Shown here one piece after another: positions 30,565 through 41,654 of a stretch of 64,000 nucleotides of DNA. The stretch comes from Lamellibrachia columna (taxonomy: Eukaryota > Annelida > Polychaeta > Sabellida > Siboglinidae). Each line of letters starts with the position of its first letter. Within the stretch, counting starts at the first letter, position 1. Below the pieces are notes generated by a model. The model saw nothing but the letters and a program-made list of their open reading frames with translations, searched no databases and was not told the origin of the DNA. A program made the position numbers and the translations under genes. The DNA lies in assembly GCA_963662155.1 (NCBI GenBank), contig OY759263.1:18044894-18108893 (forward strand), read 5' to 3'.

Positions 30565-30800
30565 AGACTGGATCATCGACTGTGTAATACGACTCTTGCT
30601 GTTGCTGATAGAGTTATTACGTACACTTTAGCGTGGGGATTGGCCTGGATCATCGATTGTGTAATACGACTCTTGCTGTTGCTGATACAGTTATCACGTA
30701 CACTTTAGCGTGGGGATTGGCCTGGATAATCGATTGTGTAATACGACTCTTGCTGTTGCTGATACAGTTATTACGTACACTTTAGCGTGGGGACTGGCCG
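30565..30800. repeat. Three tandem copies of a 77-bp unit
   Basis: GTAATACGACTCTTGCTGTT recurs at 30584, 30661 and 30738, exactly 77 bases apart; units are almost identical. No coding potential across the array. Confidence 0.92.
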
Positions 30801-32160
30801 CATTAAAATGGCTGTCTAAATCAAATATAAATTATCGGAGTTGTATTGCCACATTTATGTATGAAACGTCGAGCATTGTGAATTGCTCTCAATCTCCGAA
30901 AGTCATCATTAGCACCACAGTTGAACAAACATTATTCTGTTTTATTTGACAGGTGACCATATATTTATGTCATACTGGCATTTCATGCACACACATATTA
31001 CGATTACTACCCTATCGACGAATGTGACTATACTGTACATTACACTGTTTATTCGTTGGTTTAATCCATACAAGCATTTACATATACAGGGCATACATAT
31101 ATACATACACCATACCCATCACCAATATAACCTATTATAACGCGGCTACGTTCACGTTTTATCCTGTGTGTGCCTGCGTATATTCGTACGTGCGTATGAC
31201 AGCTCAGATGTGTGTGAGTGCGTGGGTGTGGTTGTGTGCGTGCGTGTGCGGGGGGGGCGTGTGTGGCGCGCGTGGGTGTGTTTGTGCGTGCGTTTGAATT
31301 TATGTGCGTCCGCGCAGCCACAACATGTGTCTGACTAGATGTATTACAATGTGCATACACCCAAGCCCGTGTTTAGTCTTACGCATACAAGGAGACAAGA
31401 CAACGCGTATGAATTCGGTGCTACGCCAACGCGGCGTCAATCGCTGGTCTTAGGTCAGACTGGATGACTGAAGACGTTTTCCATGGGTAAGACCTAGACT
31501 ACTTTGGTTGGTCCCACAGGAGAGGGCGCTACCCCTTACCCATACCAATCTTAATACGGATAACAATCAGGCACAAGAAAAGCATGCTATATAATCTGCG
31601 ACGATATAATATATTACCGACGGGGTGGTTTTCACATACGGCTGCAGGTAGTACACGGGGACAGATTGAGTCGATCACTGGCCTTGGATCCCAGAAGGGA
31701 AGAGGAGAAAGGGTAGACAAAAAGCAATATGGACATGAACCATGGAAGAAGAACTGAAGGCTGCTGGGCTGACGTGAGGCACAGCAGCAAGGAGAGCCCC
31801 AAATAGAGGAACGGGAAAGATCGTGTGCGAGCCTCGTGTGCCTGGGCACGAAAACGATAAACAAAATGGATATTGAGTCACATCCCAAACTGCTAGAGGA
31901 TAATTGAATAATGGCGGCGTGAAACACGACGGGTCGTAAGAAGAATACACAAAATACACAATTACTGGTAAGTGAGTGCGTTACGAAGATCTTGTTGTAG
32001 TAGAAAATGTCTTTGCGTATCATAATATTGTAACAGTTTCCACCCACGTACCGTGCCAGTCGACGTAATAATATATCACGGCACTGATCACGGGATGGCC
32101 GTTGGATGTTTGGAAAGCTCCTGCCAAGGAAAAGCTTTGACAACCAAGCTAACTAGAAAC
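30801..32160. other. Unannotated interval with GT-rich tract
   Basis: Contains a GTGT/GCGT-rich region at about 31160-31320, the 35-bp shared segment at 31041-31075 and the dispersed repeat at 32025-32115. No supported gene; the ORFs here look random. Confidence 0.4.
32025..32115 (+). repeat. Dispersed repeat, copy B
   Basis: TTGTAACAGTTTCCACCC ... GGCCGTTGGATGTTTGG, related to 20125-20215. Confidence 0.55.
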
Positions 32161-32164
32161 ATCG

Positions 32165-32290
32165 GCGGCTGCCACATGAGTTGACGTGAAAGTTGACGTA
32201 TGAGTTTATGTGTGAGTTCACGTATGAATTGATGTGTGAGTTAACGCATGAGTTGACGTGTGAGTTGACGTATACGTTGAAAGAGACTTT
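32165..32290. repeat. TGAGTTGACGTA-type 12-bp repeats
   Basis: About nine imperfect copies of GAGTT(G/T)ACGTAT here and four more at 33030-33075, on the two sides of a LINE fragment, as if the array was split by insertion. Confidence 0.85.
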
Positions 32291-33029
32291 CTATTTGCTA
32301 ACGACAGCGCCCTGAACGCTGGATCAGAAGCTGCATACAACGTCGACAAGTTCTCCGAAGCTCCAGGTAAACCATACGCTGAGCACAGCCAACGGCCAAA
32401 GACTGAACATGTTGAATAGATTCACAAACTTAGGCAGTACGCTGTCCCAGAAAGTTGTCATCAACGACGAAGTCTACACTAGGATCGCCAAAGCCAGCGC
32501 AGCCTTCGGCAGACTACACGCCGACGTCTGGAACAGAAGAGGCATTAGTCTACATACCAAGCTGAAGGTGTACAAGTCAATAGTACTCCCCACGCTGCTT
32601 TACGCCTGTAAAATGTGGACAGTGTATCAACGTCACGCCAGGAAGCTGAACCACGAAAACACTCTTCTACGGTGAGCTACAAGAAGGTAAGTGCTCACAA
32701 GGAGGGCAAAAGAAACCCCAACACCTGGGAACACACTGCTCAGAACCGTGTTGAGTGGCGCTCCTCCCTGTTCAAAGGCACTGCAACCTGTGAGGCAAAC
32801 AGAACTGCTGCAGCAGAACAACGGAGACAAGCCAGAAAGTTAAGAACCAGCAACCCCCTGCGCCAGCGACTCCCTGAGCCAGCGACCCCCTAACAACACA
32901 TGTTGCTTCCATCCCCTGTCCACACTGTCAGAGAATCTTCCAAGCGCAGATTGGCCTCTTCAGCCAGCTGCGTAATCACAGATCAATCAAGCCCCTCAAC
33001 CCCCGGATGACTGAAGTGGTCCTCGAACG
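32291..33029 (+). pseudogene. LINE ORF C-terminal remnant with C2H2 finger
   Basis: Pieces of a non-LTR protein: LNMLNRFTNLGSTLSQKVVI, KASAAFGRLHADVWNRRGIS, KLKVYKSIVLPTLLYACKMW, then ANRTAAAEQRRQARK, and a terminal CPHCQRIFQAQIGLFSQLRNH. The last has C-x2-C and His spacing of a C2H2 finger, seen at the end of several metazoan endonuclease-RT families. Internal deletions and frameshifts are present. It sits between two halves of a 12-bp array. Confidence 0.8.
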
Positions 33030-33079
33030 AACCAACGTATGAGTTGACGTATGAGTTGACGTATGAGTTGACATACCAT

Positions 33080-33588
33080 CAGGTGCCAATCAAGATTGGA
33101 TCACCTGGAAAATATCGAACCGCCTTCGAACGGGGAGAGGCAAGTCAAGAACAAATGTGTGAAAATGGGGGTATTCCAACAATATTGGAAATGTGTGCAT
33201 GTGTGCACAATATTGGAAAGACTCGACATGGTGAGCCGTAATATAGTCTTCTTGCACCCTCACAGCAACGGCGGGTGATAAGTATGTGTTGAACCGTCGG
33301 TGGCTTTCCACTGGGAATTATAGTCTGACGCCGGATGCGCGTTGAGCGATACTCCATCGCGGCATGATGCACGATTGAACAGCTGTGCAGAGTGGTCATC
33401 AGCCTCGTTGTCAGCGACGTCACGTGACGTTTCATCACGCGAGGTCCTCGACCAATCACGCAGCGTGCGCATCTCCGTCTGCGCGGCTGTCGGAAGCGGT
33501 GAGACGGGCGAATCGCCTGACTGGAAAGGACAAAATAAAATAGCATTACGTAACGGCGTATCAGGCATTTGTTAATTATCCGCCATCA
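33080..33588. other. GC-rich stretch with a 14-bp palindrome
   Basis: 33340-33530 is markedly richer in CpG than its surroundings and contains the perfect palindrome ACGTCACGTGACGT at 33417-33430 (CRE-like halves around a CACGTG core). It lies just upstream of the presumed 5' UTR of CR1 copy 2. No ORF is supported. Confidence 0.4.
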
Positions 33589-34224
33589 GATCAAAGGTAC
33601 AAAGAGTGATTGCCTTTGTATATGTTTGTACTTATTTGACTTCCGGCTACTTGGACTTGGTGCAGCGACTTGAATTTGGTGTAGATCATTTACAGAAAAA
33701 CGCGGTATATCAAATAGAATAAGTATTACTGTTGAATATATATTATACACAAACGTATTGTAGACATATATTAGGAAACAGGTTTTGTTAATTATTAGTC
33801 AGAGGGAGTATTTTAGAGTAAGTTAGTTTCGGATTCTGTCAGGGAATTCAGCAAGCGATAATAGGGTTGTTTACTATTCGAAAATTGAGATAGCATAGTG
33901 AATAGTTTACATTGGCTAATATATATATAAGATAAAGTGATCTATTTACTTAAATTACATACATAAGGTAATATCTGACATAGTGGTAGTAAGCGTTTTC
34001 GGTAAAAAGGAATTAACAGCAGGATTTTAGCGTAAATTAGTACACACTGAATTCGTTGTTTTGTTACACAGTGTTCTCCGTATTCGCTAGGTGGCAGGTT
34101 TTTTTTTCTCATGCGAGGTTAATAGAAGACACAGTTAGCAAGTATATTAGACTAAAGTGTTCTTTTGATCACAAAAACATCCTTATTCAAGGCTAACGTT
34201 GCAAACTAATTAAAACTAAATTGT

Positions 34225-35442
34225 ATGATGGCGCCGTGCAAACGGCAGTTAAAGGCCACAAGGCACTTAATTTGTGGCAGTTGCAGTAACTGGGTGGACT
34301 TCGTCAAGTCTGGGTGCGAGAAGTCCTGGGCTGAGGTCCAGGCAGATAGTTTTAGTTTTGAGTGTAGGGGATGTACGAAGATGAAGTAACTAGAGGTGGA
34401 GTTGGAAGAGCTGAGGCTGCTCGTTGTGGCAATGGTGGGAAGGGAACAGGGGGGTTGTGCCAGTAGTTCCGGTGGGGGAACAGTAGATGATAAAGTGGGG
34501 AAAGACACAAGAGATGCTAGGGAGAGCTCACCGCAGCCTGGGAGGAAGCTGAGAGGAGGGAAGGTGACAGGTCGTAGGGAGACAGGACGTAAGGAGACGG
34601 GAAGGAAAGGAACGGGAGGGAAGACAACCGAAGCGAAGGAGAGGGGAGTAGGGGAGACAGGAGGGGAGGAGAAGGGAGTGGGGGAGACAGGAGGGAAGGA
34701 GAAGGGAGTGGGGGAGACGGGAGGGAAAACAACCGGAGTGAAGGAGAGGGAAGTGGGAGAGACAAGAGCAAAGGAGTGGGAAGTGGGGGAGACAGGAGCG
34801 AAGGAGACAGGAGGGAAGGGGTCAGGACAGAATGTGATGGAGGGGATCGAACGGAAGAGTTATTCTGCAGCAGTGATAGAGGGGGTGAGGAAGAGAGCGA
34901 GGGTGTTTGTGGGGGATTCGATAGTTAGGAAGACCGACAGAGTCTTAAACAAGGGAGATGATGTGGTGGTCTGCTTGCCTGGAGCCAAAATAGAGGCGAT
35001 AACTGAGAGGGTAAAAAACATCGTAGGCTCGGGTAAGGGTGGATCTGTTTTAGTACACGTAGGGACAAATAACGTAGAGAGGGAGGGTACAACTGCCATA
35101 GTTAGGAAATATAGGCAGTTGGTCAGAACACTAAAACAGACGCGGGTTGAGCAGGTAATACTGTCAGGGATTTTACTTGTAATGGGCAGGAGGGGTCACA
35201 AATATCGAAATTGTCGGGGGATGGCAATTAACATGTTAGTCCAGAAGTTATGTAGGGAAGAGGAAGTTGGATTTGTGGATTTATGGGGAAGTTTTGTTGG
35301 GAGGGCTGATATGTACATGAAGGATGGGCTTCATTTAAGTGGAAAGGGGGCGGCAGTATTCGCGGACAAACTTTCAGCAGCAGTAGATAGTGACTTGGGT
35401 ACAATGACAAATATTTTTGGAAGTAAACATTCTTTAAACTAG
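34225..35442 (+). pseudogene. CR1 ORF1 with zinc finger, coiled coil and esterase; in-frame TAA
   Basis: ATG at 34225 (second ATG at 34228). The N-terminal part has a Cys-rich PHD-like finger: LICGSCSNWVDFVKSGC, EKSWAEV and FECRGC. TAA at 34387-34389 interrupts; the same frame continues LEVELEELRLLVVAMV, a possible coiled coil. Then a Gly/Glu/Lys-rich repetitive linker and the SGNH esterase: FVGDSIVRK, LVHVGTNNVE and MKDGLHLSGKG. It ends SKHSLN-TAG at 35440-35442 with TTTAAAC at 35433-35439. The TAA is probably a copy-specific mutation, since nothing else breaks the frame; copy 1 is truncated there and cannot be compared. Confidence 0.85.
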
Positions 35443-38323
35443 AAGTGCAGGGGGGTTACCTAGAGGTGTCTCAAGCAGAACAAGAGGCCACTAGCACAGA
35501 TAAACCAATATCAAATCATCCGAAAAACATCTCTAAAAAAGGTTATAGATGCGTATGTTTAAATGCAAGGAGCATAGTAAATAAGAAAAACGAATTAAAC
35601 ATTATGGTAGAAGATATTGACCCTCACATAATTGGTATAACTGAATCATGGGCCAACATAGATATAACAGATGCTGAATTAGGACTGACAGGATATGTAA
35701 TGTTTAGGAAAGATCGAATAGGAAGAAGGGGCGGGGGAGTTATTTTATATGTTAAGTAATCTATTCAGGCTTATGAAATAAAACTAGAAAGGGAAGCAGA
35801 TTGCGATGAAGCTGTTTGGTGCAAAATTGTTTCAGGAAATTCAAAAGTAACTATTGGATTAGTTTACCGAAGTCCAAACATAAACGAAGAGGACAACACA
35901 AAAATAAAAAACGCTATAAACGAAGTTAGTAAAGGGGAATGTATCATAATGGGAGATTTTAACCATGGACACATACAATGGAATTCTCTAGAGAGCACAG
36001 GGATTGAGGACCAACAATTTCTATTTTTAATCCAGGATAGCTTTCTTACTCAGCACGTACTAGAACCAACCAGGGGAGAAATGTATTAGATATAGTTTTG
36101 TCATCACAAAAAGAATTAGTGGACAATGTAAAAATATTTGAACCATTGGGTAATAGTGACCATAATCAAATACATTTTGACATCAATGTAAAATCAGAAA
36201 GTAAAAATAAGAAAACGTACAAGAGAAACTTCCACAAAGGTAACTACAAAGATATGAGAAAATACTTAGCAAAGCTAGATTGGAATAACATGCTGATGAA
36301 TAAGACCGCAATTGAATGTTGGAATATTCTAAAATATGAAATTGAGAGTATCATCGATAAATTTGTTCCCTTCCAAAAACAAGGAAAACGGTTTAGAAAG
36401 AAACACTTGTCAAAAGAGGCTATTAGAAAAATAATGCTAAAACAAACTATGTGGAGGGTTTATAGGCGTACCAGAAAGGACGAAGACTATGCAAAATACA
36501 AAGAGGCACTTAATGCAGCTACAACTGAAATCAGACAATCTAAAAGAAGCTATGAGCAAAAACTAGCATGTAACATAAAAAATTACAGCAAGAGTTTTTA
36601 TGCATATGTCAGGAGTAAACAAAACGTACAAGACAAGGTTGGACCTCTAGAAGACAGTGCTGGAAATATAATATCACAGGGGTTTTTAATGGCGGAAGAC
36701 CTAAATGGTTACTTCAGTTCAGTGTTTACCAAAGAAGATATTAGTTCATTACCAGTTGCTGATGCTAAATTTCAGGGGGCTAAATCTGACTATTTAGGTC
36801 CGTTAGTTGTAACTCCAGAATTGGTAGCTAAGAAAATAATGGCAATGAAGGATAACAAATCACCGGGAGTGGATGGGATTCCTCCAAAATGACTAATGGA
36901 AACAGTAAAACAAATCAGTATACCACGTGCAAGAGTATTCAACTTGTCATTAAAAGAGGGAGTTGTGCCATTTGAATGGAAAGAAGCAAACATCATACCA
37001 TTATTTAAAAAGGGTTCGAGAAATAAGTCAGAGATTTACAGACCAGTGAGTTTAACGTCAGTGATTTGTAAATTATTAGAAAGGTTACTTAAAGACCATA
37101 TGGTGGAATTCCTCGTTAAGCATAAATTATTAAATTCATCTCAACATGGATTCCTTAAAGCGAGGTCATGCTTAACAAATATGTTATGTTTTTTGGAAGA
37201 AATCACTAAGTGGATAGACGTGGGATCGCCAGTAGATATTATCTACTTAGATTTTCAGAAAGCTTTTGACAAAGTGCCACATCAAAGATTACTACTTAAA
37301 TTAAAAGCCCAAGGTATCGGGGATAGCATAACTGACTGGATAGAACAATGGCTGACTGACAGAAGACAACGAGTTGTAGTAGATGGAGAAGTTTCAAATT
37401 GGAAATCGGTTTTGAGTGGGGTACCTCAAGGATCAGTATTAGGACCTATATTATTCTTAATTTATATCAATGACTTGGACGACAGTATAACAAGTAACGT
37501 ACTGAAATTTGCGGATGACACAAAACTTTTTAGAAAGGTTAATACTGATGGTGATAAACAACATTTACAAAACGATCTAGACAGATTAGTGAAATGGTCT
37601 GAGAAATGGCAGATGTTGTTCAATTTTGGGAAATGTAAATGCCTACATACAGGACATGGGAACTTGAATGTAAACTATAAAATGGGAGATACCGCTCTGG
37701 GTACTACTGTAAAAGAAAAGGACTTAGGAGTTACAATAAGCGCTGATATGAAAGTTTCAGAGCAGTGTGGTATTGCAGCTTCAAAGGGTAATCAAATTCT
37801 TGGATTGATTAGAAGAAACATAACATACAAGGGAAAAAAGTTAATTATACCTCTTTATAAAGCAATAGTTAGACCTCATTTAGAATACTGTATACAAGCA
37901 TGGAGACCATATCGTAAGAAGGATATAGATACGCTTGAACGCATACAAAGGAGAGCAACTAAAATGATTCCAGAACTGAGAGACCTTAGTTATGAAGAAC
38001 GCCTGAAAGAATGTGGTTTAACAACTCTAGAGACAAGGAGGTTAAGAGGAGATCAGATTGAAGTTTTTAAGATATTGAATGGGTATGAAAATATTGATAG
38101 AAATATGTTTTTCTCACTCAAGAAGGATAGCAGAACTAGAGGACATGAGGTAAAATTAGTAAAGGATCAATGTAGATTGGACATCAGGAAGCACTCGTTC
38201 TCACAGAGGACAATAAATGAATGGAACAAATTGTCTACAGATTGTGTAACTGCTAGCAGCGTGAATATATTTTTAAAAACAAGGTTGACACATATCTCAG
38301 GAGGGCGGGCTATAAGTAGATGA
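35443..38323 (+). pseudogene. CR1 ORF2, broken by four lesions
   Basis: Same protein as the intact copy at 21185-24058. Lesions relative to that copy: TAA at 35757 in place of a Glu codon in the endonuclease, a one-base deletion near 36081, TGA at 36890-36892 in place of a Leu codon, and an insertion near 38270 that changes the last 20 residues. The FADD and PQGS motifs remain. The pieces 35445-35759, 36098-36892 and 36896-38323 are the readable segments. Confidence 0.92.
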
Positions 38324-38420
38324 ACATTGTTGGACTCTCGATAAGCCAATGGCTTCCTTGTCCACTTGCCATCTGGGCCTTTGGCTTGGATGGCAAATCT
38401 TGTTAAATCTTGTTATGTAT

Positions 38421-38471
<51 letters not shown>

Positions 38472-38472
38472 C
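38421..38472. repeat. (CACG)n microsatellite
   Basis: About 13 ACGC tetranucleotides directly after the CR1 3' tail, then CACA/GAACG variants to 38510. Confidence 0.95.
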
Positions 38473-38869
38473 ACATGCACAGGCACAGGAACGTACGCAC
38501 GAACGCACATATTCTAACATCTCGACCGCCCAAATGTGTTCTGATTAATCATAACGTATTAATATAATTTGACCGTTATATGTTTAATTTGAATGTTTGA
38601 AATCGAACACCATGTTTACGTTGCACGCTGAACACCACAGTCGACACTCGTAAACATATAACGATCAATTATAGTTAACAATCGTCGTACATTAAAACAA
38701 GTGCATTTGGGCGGCCAACGCGTTAGAAAATATAATAGTTCATACTTTATAACATTAATTCACCATACAAAGGATCAGATTGTATACCTTTAACTTGGTC
38801 AAGTAGGCACGCTAAATAAGTTATGCGAATTTAGCTGTCGATCAATATGAAGACTACATAGAACAGTGC

Positions 38870-39115
38870 AGGACATACTGGAGGGTTGAGGGTGAAATAG
38901 GCAGGGGAAGACCAAGAGTCACGTGGACAGACAACATCAAAGCGTGGACGGGAAAATTTAAAAATGAAGATTTGATTAGAACGACACAACGCATGACTGA
39001 CGTGACTGGCATGACGTGACTGGCATGACGGGACTGGCATGACGGGACTGGCATGACGGGACTGGCATGACGGGACTGGCGATCCACGTCAACCGACTTT
39101 CTGAGAGGAGCTGGC
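38870..39115 (+). pseudogene. LINE C-terminal scrap plus 14-bp tandem repeat
   Basis: GEIGRGRPRVTWTDNIKAWTG resembles the basic G-R-x-R-x-x-W-x-D-N-I-x-x-W end of RTE-type proteins. A GACGGGACTGGCAT array of six units (about 38998-39080) interrupts it, after which TFxERSWR-like sequence continues in another frame. Confidence 0.6.
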
Positions 39116-39170
39116 GATAATGATAAAAAAGTGAAACTATGCAATATTTATACGGTACTAGACACGCTCA

Positions 39171-39246
39171 CCTGCAATGGACGCTACCTCGATTACTGTC
39201 CGTCGTTCGTGATTGAAAATGTCTCGTAAGGTCACAATAGCAATCG
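39171..39246 (-). CDS. Candidate unassigned exon
   Basis: Acceptor gtgctgcag, then 76 bases without a stop in one phase (IAIVTLRDIFNHERRTVIEV, ASIAG) and donor gtgagc. The entry phase would fit the exit phase of the candidate exon at 41587-41654. Function not recognised; this could be chance. Confidence 0.25.
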
Positions 39247-39457
39247 CTGCAGCACATAGCTATAGTAATATGTTAATATGTGACGTGATCTAGTACAATG
39301 ATCTACTACAATGCACGTTGAGCAAGTTAGTTATGTTAAGTATTTATGTCATGCCATTGAATTTCAACATACATCACTCGTTTAATTCAAACGTTGTGTG
39401 ATGTGTCAATATCCAGTGCTGCCACCTAGCGAACGGTCATATGCAAATCAACTGTAC

Positions 39458-39550
39458 CTGAGTGTAATAGTTGTCGGTAATTTGCAGCTCGTTGCTGTTC
39501 GAGCCAAACACACTGTTCGGTCTCAACGTTCCGCGAAGCACGTCACGCAC
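39458..39550 (-). CDS. Candidate unassigned exon, 31 codons
   Basis: Acceptor acctttgcag and donor gtacag bound a 93-base stretch open only in phase 0: VRDVLRGTLRPNSVFGSNSN and then ELQITDNYYTQ. Composition looks coding, but phases do not match the candidate exons on either side. No family recognised. Confidence 0.3.
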
Positions 39551-39642
39551 CTGCAAAGGTGGGCGAGGTTATACCATAGGCAAGGTTATTATTACAACGG
39601 GCGACGACATTTAACGAAGAATACCTCACACCAGGTGTGTGC

Positions 39643-40255
39643 GTAGATATTATCTACTTCGATTTTTAGAAAGCTTTCGACAAAGTGCCATCGGTGCAAA
39701 GTGGATCTGTAAGCAGATTACTCCACACTCCTTGGCCACTGAGTGGCCGCTAAAAATCGATGAAGGCAATATGTCGTGCTAATTCAGTTAATTGTGTTTG
39801 AAATCGCCATCAGTGACAGATGGCGGTACGATGATTTAAAGTATTATAACACATCTTATCCAGACGTCTTCGGCTCTCCTGTACAGCCTTGTGGTAAATT
39901 AAATTGCAACTGGAATTGAAACGCCATTCCCATTCCGGAATTGGTGAAAATGTAACTGCTATTTTCAATTACTTTTTCAGTTACATCATGTCACATTTTA
40001 ACTCAAATGGCTTGCTACAAATAATAAATAAAATATAGTATGCTGCATATATCATATTTGTTTGCCATTATGTATCATAATATGCAGTTATTAAATGAAG
40101 CTGTCCTAAATTAGATGCTATATTTTGGTGATGAGTATGTCTACAGTTGCTTTGTTCACATACTGTTATTTTGATATGGAACTGATAACTGGAATTGGTA
40201 TATTTGAGGCTGAATTGGAATTGGTATGTGTAATTGGAATTGGAATAATGTAATT
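39643..40255. repeat. Dispersed 0.6-kb element inside a CR1 remnant, copy A
   Basis: Starts with a short CR1 piece (TAGATATTATCTACTTCGAT ... GACAAAGTGCCA), then TCGGTGCAAAGTGGATC and about 560 bases of AT-rich sequence ending in repeated GGAATTGGTAT. At 40283-40311 the CR1 text resumes with the same TTTTCAGAAA-GCTTTCGACA-AAGTGCCA, so the insert is flanked by a direct repeat of about 28 bases. Copy B is at 46185-46800. Confidence 0.75.
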
Positions 40256-40274
40256 GACCCCAAGTCTGCTCCTG

Positions 40275-41236
40275 TAATTAGATTTTCAGAAAAGCTTTCG
40301 ACAAAGTGCCACATCAAAGATTACTATTTAAATTAAAAGCCCACGGCGTCGGGGATGGCATAATCGACTGGATAGAAAAATGGCTGACTGACAGAAGACA
40401 GCCAGTTGTAGAAGACGGGGAAAATTCAAACTGGAAATCGGTTTTGAGATGGATACCACAAGGATCAGTATTAGGACCTTTATTATTCTTAATAATATAT
40501 TATATATCAATGACTTGGACGATAGTATAACAAGCAATGTACTGACATTTCGGATCATACAAAAGTGTTTAGAAAGGTTAACAATGATGGTGATAAACAA
40601 CATTTACAAAACGATCTAAACAAATGAGTTAAATTGCCTAAAAATGGCAGATGTTTGGAAATATAAATGCCTACACACAGGACACAGGGACTTGGATGTA
40701 AAATATACAATGAGAGATACAGGTCTACTGTACAACAGTAAAAGAAAATGACTTAGGAGTAATAATAAGTGTTGATATGAAAGCTTCAGAGCAGTGCGGT
40801 GTTGTAGTTTCAAAGGCTAATCAAATTGTTGGGTTGATTAGGAGAAATATAACATAGTGAAGAAGAACGCCTAAAAGAATGTGGTTTAACAACCCTAGAG
40901 ACAAGGAGGTTAAGAGGAGATCAACTTTTTAAAGATATTGAATGGGTATGAAGATATGATAGAAATATTTTTTCTCACTCAAGAAAGATATGAGGAAACA
41001 TCAGTAAAGGATCAGTGTAAATTGTTATCAGGAAGTACTCATTCTCACAGAGGACAATAAATGAATGGAACACATTTTCTACAGATTGTGTAACAGCTAG
41101 CAGCATTAATATGTTTAAAAACAAGGTTGATACACATCTCAGGACGGTGGGTTACACATAGATGAAAAAGGTTGGACTTGCCATCTGGGCATTTGTCTTG
41201 GATGGCAATCTTGGTATAATCTTGTTAAATCTTGTT
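40275..41236 (+). pseudogene. CR1 ORF2 remnant and 3' end
   Basis: [34 protein letters not shown], then many short deletions, and the C-terminus FSQRTINEW-like near 41050. It finishes with GGATGGCAATCTTGGTATAAT and the CTTGTTAAAT tail. Heavily decayed. Confidence 0.85.
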
Positions 41237-41275
41237 CTGGTCAGACGACAATAAATAAATGACAACCGCAGAATA

Positions 41276-41308
41276 ATTATATATATATATTATATATATA
41301 AAATTATA

Positions 41309-41360
<52 letters not shown>
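41276..41360. repeat. (AT)n microsatellite
   Basis: Interrupted then perfect AT dinucleotides shortly after a CR1 tail. Confidence 0.95.
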
Positions 41361-41361
<1 letters not shown>

Positions 41362-41586
41362 CATAAACCGACAACAGTGGCATATATTCAACCTCAAACA
41401 AAAAAGGGCACAACATATATTCTAACAATGAACTATATTTTATTAAAATATATTACTATTTTATTAAAATATATTACCTATTTTATGACATCTTCACACC
41501 TATCTGTATATTTACGGCAAAACGCATAACTGAAACTATTGCGCATAACTTTGACACAAAGTGGCCACTTTGTACCTGACTTCAGC

Positions 41587-41654
41587 TTGGTTCTGAATGT
41601 TGCCACGACGATATCGGCTTCGACTATAGAATCACAACCCGCTCTGCGTAAAAA
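41587..41654 (-). CDS. Candidate unassigned exon
   Basis: A long pyrimidine-rich acceptor (gtttttttacgcag) and donor gtacaa bound 68 bases with one open phase: GCDSIVEADIVVATFRTKLK, then S. The phase fits after the candidate at 42062-42143. Joined, the two read like an amphipathic helical domain, faintly reminiscent of small histone-fold proteins, but this is not secure. Confidence 0.3.

Larger units (their letters stand above)
33590..38415 (+). mobile_element. CR1 retrotransposon copy 2, near full length, mutated
   Basis: AT-rich presumed 5' UTR (from about 33590; the exact 5' end is not visible), ORF1 with N-terminal zinc finger, ORF2, and a 3' UTR ending in CTTGTTAAATCTTGTTATG. Nearly identical to copy 1 on the opposite strand, about 9-17 kb apart. 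A (CACG)n microsatellite follows immediately. Confidence 0.9.

Noticed and set aside
30583..30594. TAATACGACTC resembling the start of a phage T7 promoter
   Set aside because: The match ends after 11 bases and the sequence is a chance part of a 77-bp tandem repeat in eukaryotic DNA.
31529..32143. 204-codon minus-strand ORF
   Set aside because: No domain, no splice or start support, and the right part overlaps an unidentified dispersed repeat.
33044..33075. TYEL repeats as a short peptide gene
   Set aside because: Produced by the 12-bp TGAGTTGACGTA array.
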